A stretch of DNA of 64,000 bases, taken from assembly GCA_005656395.1 (NCBI GenBank), contig SRSI01000044.1, forward strand, positions 2,081,946-2,145,945, read 5' to 3'. The notes under the pieces are model-generated. The model saw nothing but the letters and a program-made list of their open reading frames with translations. It made no database searches and was not told the DNA's origin. The DNA is from Strongyloides papillosus. Taxonomy: Eukaryota; Nematoda; Chromadorea; Rhabditida; Strongyloididae. This document shows positions 23,001-32,490 of this stretch, piece after piece (position 1 is the first letter of the stretch; every line of letters begins with the position of its first letter). A program made the position numbers and the translations under genes.

Positions 23001-24886
23001 ATGCTCGCTCTCCAACATTCTTAGAACTGTATGCCATAGCTAAATCACTTCAACACTTCAAGTACTTGCTGTCATCTGCTGAAATAATTATCCGATCTGA
23101 TCATAAACCATTGCTCCACTTATCTACTTCAAATAGTGATAAGAAGTACATGGAATTATTAGAAACAATAAATCAGTTTAATGTCAAGTGGTCATACATT
23201 CCTGGAAAGTCAAATTTTGTTGCTGACTGGTTATCAAGATTATGTAATGAAAATTCACCATCTCCATCAACTAATACAGTTCTGGATACATCAAATGTTG
23301 CTTCATCGAATGAAATTGTAAAACGTCAACGTGGTAGACCAAGAAAATGTCAAAGGTTAAACAGTTCTGTTGAAAATCTTAAAAATGTTAAAGGTAACAC
23401 TATTCAACCTGTTGATATCAAACGTCGTCACGGAAGACCTGTTAAAAATATTTCAAAATTATCAAATTCTGCTATTACTATTACAAGAAAACGTGGACGT
23501 CCTAGAAAATGTTCACATAAAAGTGATAATATTACAGATCTGACTAATAATTTTGATAAAAATGTTGATACTGATGAAAAAGTTTTGCCGTTAAGTTCTG
23601 ATGTTAATTCAAAACCTATTGATGATACTACTATTCAATCTAGTGATGATAATCTGACTTTTGTCGATGCTGCTACAGAAATTATGTCAATGATAGATCT
23701 GACGAAATTAGATTTAGTTAAACTACAATCTGAAGATGTTAAATGTCAAAATGCTCTGTCTTCGGGTAAACTGGATAATCATGTATGTTATAAAGATAAA
23801 AATGGTCTCATTAAAGTCAAAATAGGCAAGGAGGAAACTACAGATCTGATTGTAATACCAGAAAGTGCTGCTGATACTATCTTCAAGTTAAGTCATGACT
23901 TTAATGGACATTTTAGTTTTCTTAAGACTAAAGAAAATATAAATAAATCTTGTTACATATCTGGATTGGCAAAGAAATTAGAAAATTATTTAAAGAACTG
24001 TCATCATTGTAAAATAAGAAATACTGTTATGAGTCAACAAGGACCTACCAAGACTATACTGCCTGCAAATGTAATGGAAGAACTGTCAATGGATTTCTTA
24101 GGACCCCTTAAAGTTCTGGGAAGTAAAAAGCAAAAGTTTATTCTTAACGTGATTGATACTGGTTCAAGATTTGTATTCCCAATACCTACACAGACTCAAC
24201 AACATGAAGAAATAATGTACCACTTAATGAATGATATTTTCTTAAAGTTCGGATTCCCAAGAAAAATTAGATGTGATAATGCTCAGAATTTCAAAGCTAA
24301 TTCATTAAAAGAACTGTTAGGTAGATTAAATATTCAACTGGAGTATAGTACACCACAATATTCAAAAAGTAACTCGATCTGCGAAAGATACTTAAGAACT
24401 CTACAAGCAGGAGTTAACAAATTGATTAGTATGACTGGAAGAGACTGGGACTGTTACATTCCATACTTGGCTTATGCATATAATACAAATATAATAAGAA
24501 GTTTTAATATGTCACCGTTTCAACTGATGTTTGCTCGATCACCAACTACTGCTCTGGATTTATTTTTAAGAGGATTTGATATTACTTTACATGATCGTGA
24601 ACTGGATATTTATGAAATGATGGAACGTGCTCAAGTAACACGTGATATTGCTAATGAACGTCACCTTCAAGAAAGACTCTATGTTAATAATGGTAATAAG
24701 AATAAAGAGTTTAAAACTTATGCTAAGAATGATCTGATCTATGTCAAGAACAAAATGAGAAAAGGAAAATTCGACAATGTCTACGACGGACCGTATCCTG
24801 TTGTTACAGATCTGGGATCAAAGATAAAATATAAGGCTGCCTCAGGTCGTATTCTTACATCTTCTAAGACCAACCTTCGTTCTTAA
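20021..24886 (+). CDS. Gag-Pol polyprotein, Ty3/Gypsy type, with three AT-hooks (1621 aa)
   Basis: One uninterrupted frame encodes everything needed for replication. Gag: Asn/Pro/Gln-rich N-terminus, capsid-like segment (about 175-345), then a zinc knuckle CX2CX4HX4C (Cys375, Cys378, His383, Cys388). Protease: ALIDTGSN with Asp492. Reverse transcriptase: about 670-890, with YCDD at 810-813. RNase H: TTDASN with Asp961. Integrase: HHCC zinc finger from His1292, then the DDE core Asp1358, Asp1419, Glu1455; the last two are 35 residues apart, the classic D35E spacing. Gag and Pol are fused with no frameshift or stop. Between RNase H and integrase sit three RGRP-type AT-hook motifs at about 1104-1107, 1137-1140 and 1158-1161, which bind the minor groove of AT-rich DNA. 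That is unusual for Gypsy pol; it could tether the complex to AT-rich chromatin (inference). The start chosen is the first ATG after the LTR. Confidence 0.95.
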   Translation: MRRRTRSTNPITTTEENLTVSQIFENIQQSANSEVLLNMSNTTDPPILNGGQINPETPTNGNLTTQNHPPTQPNGIDMGQLQNVINEMIRNAINNYLPAVLPQVNQPNCVPQPPPQVIQPPCVTNVIPTNQIENTVTENVNDEMPIVNNREDLDMLNVHRNRMIYSNDRHSSVMPEKFNVKDNFAKWEIKFNSYCRMNRISEIDKLDTLILLLDNKVLQEVYDDPSISSSYLRLAQYLRRNFNGGLTIQAASDELDLLIARRVTRADDLDNVARKIDNYIDIMFPSDSRERKNEVKIKYLSKVLPSAIQGNYFCKPMNTLDEGLAAAKTLWFQELRAEKDKARGHSILKSYNHRSDNRNVKPYQHQKSHQNNLYCSYCKMNNHSTATCRNSKNKLKAQSNNIEVNDPQSNNIEIVPKDVKTDLINKDEMKNDVINNEVCDNYEVQKVETIDESPPLPQNHSFRDILRKINVKDNLIGVVVKLNGLNVIALIDTGSNCVIINNKLKDKLGLTTCEERNISTFQSDNTALKISTPITIQIQKEKFIINDNVYAAKDDFKNDSYDAIIGTNVLKRMMAVIDLQTGKIIVNEKPKDLVNDDNNVSNVILSDQDANINIDKFVTDLKLKYPLAYARHSFDIGPGKIMVNEIEVYSNKEMIKAPYYSVPIHEKESVSNLLQTWIDNGLLERSESNCLHPIMLLTKDGKRDDLESCRFIADLRQVNSITKSVNYNTLKIQELLQSLQSFSFITKIDLKSAFFQLSLPPKSRQLYGIRTPIGNLQFKRLPQGGKVSSAIFQRTMEETFYKLRKNCLIYCDDILLFSNGTIQDHEQLINQFMEIANEKELKVSLEKSVFFAREAKFLGYHITSSGTRPDSTNVDNILKRELPKRKKQLISFLQALNYFRHVIPNFSRTASCLYELSAGRDCAITMNEQQLECYHALRQQLMNAPLMYHPIHGIPFTLTTDASNHTIGAILSQTQNGIEVPLAFYSCRLTKTKHARSPTFLELYAIAKSLQHFKYLLSSAEIIIRSDHKPLLHLSTSNSDKKYMELLETINQFNVKWSYIPGKSNFVADWLSRLCNENSPSPSTNTVLDTSNVASSNEIVKRQRGRPRKCQRLNSSVENLKNVKGNTIQPVDIKRRHGRPVKNISKLSNSAITITRKRGRPRKCSHKSDNITDLTNNFDKNVDTDEKVLPLSSDVNSKPIDDTTIQSSDDNLTFVDAATEIMSMIDLTKLDLVKLQSEDVKCQNALSSGKLDNHVCYKDKNGLIKVKIGKEETTDLIVIPESAADTIFKLSHDFNGHFSFLKTKENINKSCYISGLAKKLENYLKNCHHCKIRNTVMSQQGPTKTILPANVMEELSMDFLGPLKVLGSKKQKFILNVIDTGSRFVFPIPTQTQQHEEIMYHLMNDIFLKFGFPRKIRCDNAQNFKANSLKELLGRLNIQLEYSTPQYSKSNSICERYLRTLQAGVNKLISMTGRDWDCYIPYLAYAYNTNIIRSFNMSPFQLMFARSPTTALDLFLRGFDITLHDRELDIYEMMERAQVTRDIANERHLQERLYVNNGNKNKEFKTYAKNDLIYVKNKMRKGKFDNVYDGPYPVVTDLGSKIKYKAASGRILTSSKTNLRS

Positions 24887-24896
24887 GAAGGGAGGA

Positions 24897-25232
24897 ATAA
24901 GATATAGCCATATCTTAAGTAGAAGTTCTGATTTTTGTAATTTTGGAATAAGGTTTAGTGAACCAATCCCAAGGTTTTTATTCATTCTTTTTATTCATTT
25001 TAAAATATTAGTTATCTAAGTTGTGAAATTGGAGATCTTATATTTATATTGTTAAAAATTTAACTACTTGTATTGTGTAAGTATAATGTTGTCTTTATTT
25101 AATATTGTATTGTGTCTCTCTCAAGGTGGCCACATAAATACTTTACTTATAGTTAATAAATAAAATTTATACAGATCTGAGTTTTTGTTCTAATAGGAAT
25201 TGACGCCAGCAACAACTTATTAAATTTTTACT
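24897..25232 (+). repeat. 3' LTR of the Gypsy element
   Basis: 336 bp, identical by eye to the 5' LTR and preceded by the polypurine tract. The target duplication CGTAA follows at 25233-25237. Confidence 0.95.
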
Positions 25233-25237
25233 CGTAA

Positions 25238-26568
25238 AAATATTCTCTGAATTTGGTTTATGAAAAAATTATTGCACGAAATTCCGTAATTCCAATAAAA
25301 ATAATTGAAAAATCTGTATCGGAATTTGTTTTGCAAATTAAAAAGTCAATTTCATACAAAATTAAAGGAAAATATTTCTCGAAATTAAATTAATATTTTT
25401 CTTCATTTCCATGGTTAAGGCAGCTTCCCTGAAAATTGGAGGAAAATTCTCTATCAATTTTTTTATGTTTATAGAGTCATCAATCTAAACAAGCAGCAGC
25501 CTCGCTTCGCTCGTCACTGCTTGGCCGCAGGGCTTGCATTTTTTTAAAAATATTAAGAGTTCTAAAAAAAATGAAATCTTTTGTTCTATAATAACACAGT
25601 TGTAATATTGTAAGTAATATTTTCGTACTTTACAATATTAATAGTGATTATTAAAATTACATAGGTAATTGATTGTTAAAAATTTATAAAATACATTTTA
25701 TCTAAATCGTTTTATTACACATCCCCATAGATTTAAACACATTTGAGATTCTAAATTTGAATAACTTTTTCCAAATTTTTATTATTGAAATAGAAAATTA
25801 AAGAGAATGTTTACGTTAAACTTCTAATTAGTATTAAAATGCGAGTTTTAAATTATTGAATATAATAGAAATTTATAATACAAAATAGTTTAAAGTTTCG
25901 TTAATTTTTTTAACATTATAATTTTTTATGTTGGTCATAAATATTTCATAATTATTTAACTTAAAATGATCCAATTAAGGAGATTATTATTTTATCATTT
26001 CGCATTCTAGTAACATAATAAATAGTAATTTTACCAATCTAATGCATGCTTATTGTTTTATATTTTTTCTAAAAAATTTTAAAATGTATTATGAAATTAG
26101 AATACTTATTTTTAATGTATTTAAAATGATAAAAATATTTCTCTATGTTTTTAAGGTTAAAAGTAAATCAAAAAAATAACTATTATACATTGTACGTGTA
26201 ATGTATCGAAAAAAAATCAAATTAAAAATATACAAATAAAATTATTTTCATAAAATAGTTATAAAAAATGGAACATTGTTGGGTTTTATAAGTTATAAAA
26301 AAAGTGGTAGTGAAATCTGTTTGCAATTTATAATAATAACTTAGACAATTTTCGTAATAAATAAATTTAGATAGATTGAAAAAAGATAGAAATATATTTA
26401 AATCAAAGGATTAGTTATTTTTTTAATAAAATATAAAATTTACTTTCAAAACATTTTGCTGGATAGTTTCGACTTAGAAATTTAGATAAATTTTTCTGTA
26501 ATTTTTGCGAAGCATAGCAAAACTTTAAAATACTTTTACACTTTTTTTAAAAACTTTTAATATGTGTA
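25238..26568. other. AT-rich spacer with a G+C-rich island
   Basis: No gene is seen. A 45-bp island at about 25495-25545 is strikingly G+C-rich (GCCTCGCTTCGCTCGTC, then CTTGGCCGCAGGGCTTGC) inside DNA that is otherwise over 75% A+T. CGCTTCGCTCG-type palindromes are common at the ends of some transposons, but no partner was found. Confidence 0.4.
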
Positions 26569-28379
26569 CACACAAAAAATAAAAAGGACACAGGTTTGCA
26601 TAAAATGTAACAAATTTGTCCCACCTAAAAAATTTGAATTTTCTTGATTTGCGACTAATTTTTTCCTCAACTATTTCGTATATAAAAATTAAAACAATAA
26701 TTAGAGGATTGTTAAGATAAATTTTTATTTTTTAGTAAATTTTTTTAATTTTAAAACTTAAGTTGTTTTCTACAATAAATTTTAAAATGCAAAGTTAGAA
26801 TTTAATTTTAAGTAAAATTACAAACACTTTCATAAAAAAAACATTTTTAATATATTACAGTACATTTTTTCTATGTTTCAATAGTTTGAGTAATTATAAA
26901 TCATACTATTATATGAAATTTTCATATTTGATTGTCTAAATTTTTTTATAATGTCTTTAAGATCATCTTTTAAAATCAAACTTATGAAAAGTTATAAATA
27001 ATATGGATTTTTATAGTAAACATATCACCACAAAGGGATTAAATAAATGACTATAAATAAGAAATTTTTGATGATTTCCATCATTTATCTGTATTACCAT
27101 ATCATAATTGATTGCCTTAACCCAAAATTACTAAAAATTATATTTTAGAGGTTTTTCATAGACACACAAAACCTAATGGTGTCGTGCAGTTTATGATAAA
27201 CCATCATTAACGGTTTGATGAAAAACGACATGTTACATTTTAACGTAAACTGCATAATGACATTTATATTAAAAATTTTAATTTGTGGTTTAGTTAAAAA
27301 TGAGGTAAATTTTTTTTTGCATATAATGTACTATACATTCTTTTACAAAATGTCTTTGATAAAACTACACGATGTTATTTTATATAATTTTGTAATAATT
27401 ATCAATTTTAATAAAAAAGTCTATTTATAAACATAAATATTACGAATTTTCAAGTTAAACATTTCATTTGTTTTAGATAGTAATATTACTATAGAAATTT
27501 TTTAAACAATTCTACTATTAATTCATAAAAAAATTATTTTTATTTATCAATCGGTGCATTAAAAAATATTTTTTATTTTGGAGATAACTTCGTTACATTT
27601 TGTGTTTTTAAATCACAACGGGTTGAAAAAAAAATTAATTTATCCATAAGTGTCGCAGAATCATCTATAAGAATAAGTGATGTTATTTGCGTAATTGATT
27701 CATGTAAACAAAAGACCGGTAAATTGAATCAAAGAAGAGATAAATGTTTCTATGAAACTAAGTAGGTTTCAAAAGACAAGATGGGTCAAAGAAAAAGAAG
27801 GGCAAGAAAAACCAGAAAAGAACATCGTTGTCGGTTGATAACAAAAAATTTTGTAAATAAACTTCCTGAATACCTATAACCATATATAAAAAATTCACTA
27901 CTGGATTCATCTATATTAACAATAAAAGCTCTTGGACTGGGTGATTCAAAAGAGTTATAACAGAATGGACTAGAAAAAATAGATGAATTCAATATTAATG
28001 AAGCTGAAAAGAATCTTCAACAACATGATGCACTGAATAATAATAAGAATCCATCTTAATTCAATAAAAATTAAAATTTTTTATAATGATTAGAATAAAC
28101 ACTATTATAAACATATATTTTAAAGTTTTTATACAATTTATCCGTAAATTTACATTTACAATTTGCTAAAATATCATGTCTAAATATTTGTTGAAGTTGT
28201 TTAAAAAGATTCACGAGAGTAGTATCAACTTTTATCATCAAAGTATCCAATTATGAAAATGCCTATTTGCAAAATATTTGTCAGAAAATAACTTTCCAAA
28301 TCTCTTTTGTATAGTAAATGTTAATTCTTTTTAATAACAATATTTTTTATCAATAGCTTAATCTAAATGTTCTTCCAAA

Positions 28380-29402
28380 AGCACCGAGAAATTCGGACAA
28401 TGAAAATTGGGCGACTGGGAAAGTGGTAGAGGAAGCAAAAAGAAAGGAGATTAAACAAAGAATGTCTACAGAGGTACGTAAGAAACTATTCTATCATTAG
28501 CAAATGCAGCTCTTCTTAAACAACTTGAGAAAGAAAATTTGGCTCCAGAAAATATTGTAAAATGTATATATAAAGAAATATCAACCGATCTTGATGAAAC
28601 TTTTAACAATAAAATAATATATTCTAAAAATAATCATAGTTTAACAAGAAAAAGTGAGCAAAAGAATAATAGAAAAGTAATAAAACATAATGGATAAACA
28701 TTATATGAAACATTTTGTATCTTAAAATAAGATGCATAACATTTCGCAGATATTTTAAATAGTTATTTTTAATATATTTTTTTAAAGACAAAATAAGAGT
28801 AGATTTGAAGGATTATTTTTTTAAGAACACTAGAATTGAGTTTGCAAAATTTTATTTTATCTACAATCTCTGAAATGCCAGTCAAAAAATTATCATCTTG
28901 AGGAACAAGAAATAAAATAATAAATGAGATGGATTGCGATAATGATAAAAAAGAAGATGTACTGTCTCTATAAACATCAACAACTTTTTGAGACGTTAAT
29001 CTCTTCCGTGAAGGATTAAAAACTTTAGAAACAAAAATAGTTGTGAATTATTTTTCAAAAAATCTCACGAATTACTAATACCAGACTTGATATCTAGTTA
29101 TAAGTATGGGATTTTTAAGACTCTACAAGAATCAAGTCATCATGGAACATCTCTTTTACTTGGTCTTTTAAATCTTTATGCTGATAAGTATAAAATAACA
29201 GTATCAAGACCCAGTTAATTTGTAGCAAATGTTATACTTAACTTAAAGAATTCAAGTCAATTTAATGAATATGAAATTTGTTTCCTTACTTCAGCACAGG
29301 GAGCAGTAATTGAAATATTTAAATCTAAAGAAAATACTAACGGTACCTTGATAGAACATTTAGGTGAAGCTATTGAAAAGATAAAAAATATTGTTATTAA
29401 TA
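28380..29402 (+). pseudogene. Unknown protein relic of transposon A (main part)
   Basis: Broken coding sequence in several frames, with clear protein sense: DNENWATGKVVEEAKRKEIK near 28400; LIPDLISSYKYGIFKTLQES, SLLLGLLNLYADKYKITVSR and SSQFNEYEICFLTSAQGAV between 29085 and 29320; and LGEAIEKIKNIVIN near 29365. The matching parts of copy B (minus strand, about 40870-41541 and 42720-42900) encode the same protein with different lesions, for example AGRYKIAVSRPGKFVENFI and GTRTKLINEMDNNND. Agreement of two independently damaged copies shows it was once translated. I do not recognise the family. It is the best candidate for the element's transposase or an accessory protein. Confidence 0.5.
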
Positions 29403-29690
29403 CCTTAAAGAGTCTCATTTATTTACGTCCTCTTATGGTGGCGTGGCCTTATTTCAGGTGTAGCGAGGCCTCCTGCTACATGTACCCCAGCGGATACATG
29501 CTAGCTGATTCCCACCACCTAACCGAGAGTTGTTACCTAATGAAGAAGCATGTTGGAACATGCGTGCTCGATCAGAATATATAATAACAAAAACACATAA
29601 ATTATAATATAACCTTTTATTTATTATGAATAACGAACAATATATTTTATGGTAAATAAAAGTTAATATTGTCCGGAGTTCCTGGATATG

Positions 29691-29768
29691 GAGTGCTATT
29701 CAGCACCTCCATTCTTGGCTAGAGTGCTATTCAGCACCTCTAGGTTTCAGAGTGCTATTCAGCACCTC
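29691..29768. repeat. Three 19-bp palindromic direct repeats
   Basis: GAGTGCTATTCAGCACCTC occurs three times without change, at 29691-29709, 29722-29740 and 29750-29768 (spacing 31 and 28 bp). Each copy is nearly self-complementary (AGTGCT-ATTC-AGCAC). Within an LTR-like segment these could be protein-binding or RNA-hairpin sites. Confidence 0.9.
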
Positions 29769-29849
29769 TGATTATTATTCTTCTTTATATCCAAAACTAA
29801 ACTGAACTTCTTGAAAATATTCTTCCTTTATATACAGCTTTTCTTCTTC

Positions 29850-29886
29850 TCCTCCTATTAAACTTCTTCTTTGTTTAATAGGAGGA
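29850..29886. repeat. Perfect 14-bp hairpin
   Basis: TCCTCCTATTAAAC at 29850-29863 pairs exactly with GTTTAATAGGAGGA at 29873-29886 around a 9-nt pyrimidine loop. It lies in the 697-bp insertion and could fold in RNA as a terminator or packaging-type structure; its role is unknown. Confidence 0.8.
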
Positions 29887-30375
29887 TGTTCTTTTCTTTT
29901 CCCAGATGTTTTGTTAAGTATACGTACAGATTTATATATTATATAAAATAATATTCAAATCTGCACATAATACTTATTTTCAATATCCGTTCTCTTTTCT
30001 TTTATTAAATAATATATATATATATATATTATATATATTTTTATATAATTTACATATATATATTATTATTTTTCTTTTATTCTAATGCTGGGCATTACGA
30101 ATAAGACTTAATATTTATTTTATGTTGTGAGGACCCTGCTCCCTGTTTATTACTAATAAAAAAATTTAAATTATTATATGATTTATTTTTTTTAAAACAT
30201 ACTAATAAAAAGCTAATAAAATATTAACGTGAAAAATCACTTGGAATTTCTAACACATTGTGTTTTTTTAAATGAAAGTATTAATTTAGTTTTAAAATGT
30301 ATACCGGTTGTTGTTGATTTTCAAAATAATGTTCATTCTTTAATATTTATATATTTTACTAACTTTTCAGACTAA

Positions 30376-30622
30376 AATTATGATGTCACCGGAACAGGAA
30401 GCTATTATTTCCAAATCGGACCAAAGACAGGCTGAACTAATAAATGAAATTAAAAAAAGATATTTTTAAAATTAAAAGCTAATCACAGAACTGGTGTTGT
30501 AGAAGTATCACATGAAAGTAGCCGTTATAGGATTCTTAGAGATAACTTTTTAAGAGCTACAACGAATCTTGACGGGATGGCTGACAGGATGAATGAAGCT
30601 GAAAAAAAGTAAAAAATAAGAA
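30376..30622 (+). pseudogene. Second coding relic of transposon A (helical C-terminal exon)
   Basis: Preceded by a TTTTCAG acceptor, the sequence reads MMSPEQEAIISKSDQRQAEL and on. After a one-base shift it continues as HRTGVVEVSHESSRYRILRD and NEAEKK, ending in a stop followed by an AATAAATAAA polyadenylation-like signal near 30725. Copy B has the same piece on the minus strand at about 40575-40330, with its own stop and shift. The segment is strongly helical and charged. Family not recognised; it may be the last exon of the protein at 28380-29402 or a separate small protein. Confidence 0.5.
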
Positions 30623-31752
30623 AGATAATACTGGATGAATTTATTTATTTTAACCGGTTGTTAAATTATTTTAAAAGTTTTTTACTGGTTGTTTTATATT
30701 ATTTTTTATGTAATTTTATGTTGTAATAAATAAAATTTCATTTATTATATTTTGTAAACGATTTTATTATTAATATTATTTATAAAGTTTTAATTTATAG
30801 TTGAGTAAAAAATAATACGTTTTTTTATAAACCAACATAAAGCATTCTTTTATAAAAATACATCAAAAAATTTTATATGAAACCGACACATGAATTTTAT
30901 ATAAAACCGACATTTTGAAAAAAGGTATAAACTGCATATTATCAATTCATGCAAAAATGCTTATGTTAGTTTCATACACTTTTTTTTATATTAAACTGCT
31001 CTTTTGTATTTTTATTTATTTTGAGAGAAGGTCTAATAAACTGCTCGTGCAGTCTATATTGTTTTGCATATGGGTCGGTCTAACAGACCGTTTTAGTTTT
31101 TGTGTGGAGGATAAGGAATATTATTAAAAATATATATTGTGAAAAATTAAGTTAATTATTATTAATTGTAAGTATGTTGTTGTTAATTTTATTTAATATT
31201 CTTAATAGGTGGTAAAGACTAAATAAAAATTTTACTTTATTTATAGTAAAAAAAACTTTTACATATTTTAATGTAAAATAAGACGAAAACTAAAATAATA
31301 TTTTTGATTAATAATTTTTTGTGTGTTTAAATAATTATTACTTTTCATTATTATTACTATAAAATTTTCAAATTTCTAAAATATTGTTTTTAATAAGCTG
31401 TTTAAATTGGTGATTTTTATTTAAACATTTATAACTTCAAGCAAAATTAACTTTAATAGCGTATTCTACAAAATAAAGAAAAAAAACAAGTTGGGATCTA
31501 AAATGAGCATAACGTCATAAAAAATATCAAAATTAAAAAAAGCCATATTAATTAAAAAGTCATACATATATATTTTTGTATAAAAACGGCAAAATGTATG
31601 CGACAACCTAAAATTTTGCATCGTTTTAAAATTTTTGCTGTCGCTTGATATTTATAAAATTTGAATAATATTCAATTTTTTAAAATGGTGGAACATTTTT
31701 TTGCATTATAGATAGAATTGTCAAAATTTGTCCTTTTTATTTTTTGTGTGTA

Positions 31753-32106
31753 GCTTAAAAACAAAGAATTTATTTTTAGGTACTAATTTTTTTGATCTTT
31801 TTACAATTATATATTTGTAAAATTAAGGTGAATATGTAGTTAATAAAAGATTGATATTAAATTGTTTGTATCAACTTCAACTTTCTAATGGAAAGCTACT
31901 TTAATAGTTGCTTGAAATGATTCAAATATAATTTTTATTCACCTTTTAGATATAAATAAAATTTTTTTTGTTGGAGAAATTTTATATTAAGCTTAACAAT
32001 TTCAATAAATGTAAACATTATAAAATGATTTTCACAATCAGAAATAATTAATATACTAATACATTATGACAATGTATTATTTTTGTAAATAAAAAAACTT
32101 TAAAAT
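31753..32106. other. AT-rich spacer
   Basis: Between element C and the charged coiled-coil gene. No feature is seen. Confidence 0.4.
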
Positions 32107-32490
32107 TTATTTATAATAAATATTATCTATAACTTTAATATTTTTGCCATGAGGATACGTGACAAATGGTCCATTTGCTTTTTTATTTTGAAAAAAATTA
32201 TTTTTTCTCCACTTTTTTTTCATCTCTTTTACCACCTCCTTCTTCACCTCCTTCTGCATCTCCTTCTTCATCTCCTTCTTCTTTTCTTTTTGCTTTTCTC
32301 TCCTTTTTTTATTTTTTTCTTTCGTTTGCTGCTTGAACTTCTCCTCAGCTTTCCTTCTCAATTTTATCAAGTCCTCCCCTGGGTTATCACTGCAAATCTC
32401 CAGCTCTTTCATTAACTCTATAATTTAAAAATATTTTTTAACTATAAAAATATACTTACTTAAAATTTTCTTTTCCTTCCACGTAGACAT
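32107..32490 (-). CDS. Hypothetical highly charged coiled-coil protein (113 aa, two exons)
   Basis: Exon 1 (32490-32460) supplies MSTWKEKKIL. A 42-nt intron (GTAAGT donor, ATTATAG acceptor) leads to exon 2 (32417-32107), which restores a Lys codon across the junction and keeps one frame. The middle is an almost uninterrupted Lys/Glu/Arg helix (repeats of KKEM-KEVKKE type, about residues 35-85), predicted single alpha-helix or coiled coil. The ending GPFVTYPHGKNIKVIDN is of ordinary composition. No family recognised. The plus strand here is correspondingly Ser/Leu/Phe-rich and is a shadow. It sits alone between transposon blocks, so it may be a host gene or a transposon accessory gene. Confidence 0.55.

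Larger units (their letters stand above)
19665..25232 (+). mobile_element. Ty3/Gypsy LTR retrotransposon, structurally complete
   Basis: A 5568-bp element: 336-bp direct LTRs at 19665-20000 and 24897-25232, one gag-pol ORF, a polypurine tract (AGAAGGGAGGA) immediately before the 3' LTR, and the 5-bp target duplication CGTAA on both sides (19660-19664 and 25233-25237). The two LTRs read identically base for base by eye. Identical LTRs plus an unbroken ORF imply a very recent insertion that may still be mobile. The LTRs begin ATAAGATA and end TTTTTACT, so they lack the usual TG...CA ends. No env-like ORF is present. The gag ATG lies only 20 nt after the LTR, leaving little room for a primer-binding site; a TGG at 20000-20002 could begin it. 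Confidence 0.95.
29403..30099. mobile_element. 697-bp LTR-like insertion in transposon A
   Basis: Copy B lacks this segment and gives the empty site: its GTTATTAATAAGA-AATAATATTT reads straight across where A has the insertion. In A the segment is bracketed by AATA (29399-29402 and 30100-30103), a 4-bp target duplication. It has no coding frame of its own but a compact regulatory look: three identical 19-bp palindromes, a 14-bp perfect hairpin, an AT microsatellite (about 30008-30062) and a relatively G+C-rich start. A solo LTR is the simplest reading; ends are CCTTAAAG and GCATTACG, not TG...CA. Confidence 0.6.
27163..31106 (+). mobile_element. Unclassified DNA transposon, copy A
   Basis: Ends CACACAAAACC at 27163 and its imperfect complement (GTTTTTGTGTG) at 31096-31106, flanked by GA on both sides (27161-27162, 31107-31108). 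It is homologous along most of its length to copy B at 39853-43369 on the other strand. Both ends carry clustered subterminal motifs of the type TAAACC-ACAT / AAACCGACAT / AAACTGCAT, as expected of transposase binding sites. Inside are broken coding relics and a 697-bp insertion at 29403-30099; without it the copy is about 3.2 kb. CACAC ends and subterminal repeats recall CACTA-group elements, but no TNP2-type transposase was recognised. Superfamily therefore left open. Confidence 0.75.
26569..31750. mobile_element. TIR element C (host of nested element A)
   Basis: A perfect 22-bp terminal inverted repeat (beginning CACACAAAAAATAAAAAG and its complement) lies at 26569-26590 and 31729-31750, each flanked by TA (26567-26568 and 31751-31752), a 2-bp target duplication. 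Without the nested element A (27163-31106) the host copy would be about 1.24 kb and has no coding frame, so it is a non-autonomous element. Its left end also occurs, diverged, at 19098. Shared CACACAAAA termini and 2-bp duplications suggest it uses the same kind of transposase as elements A and B. Confidence 0.75.

Noticed and set aside
29348..29584. 78-codon frame MIEHLGEAIEKIKN and on
   Set aside because: It is a chimera: the start belongs to the transposon A protein and the rest to the 697-bp insertion that begins at 29403.
29691..29768. Three spaced 19-bp repeats as a CRISPR-like array
   Set aside because: Eukaryotic LTR-like context, only three units, and spacers of 9-12 bp; they are palindromic elements of an insertion.
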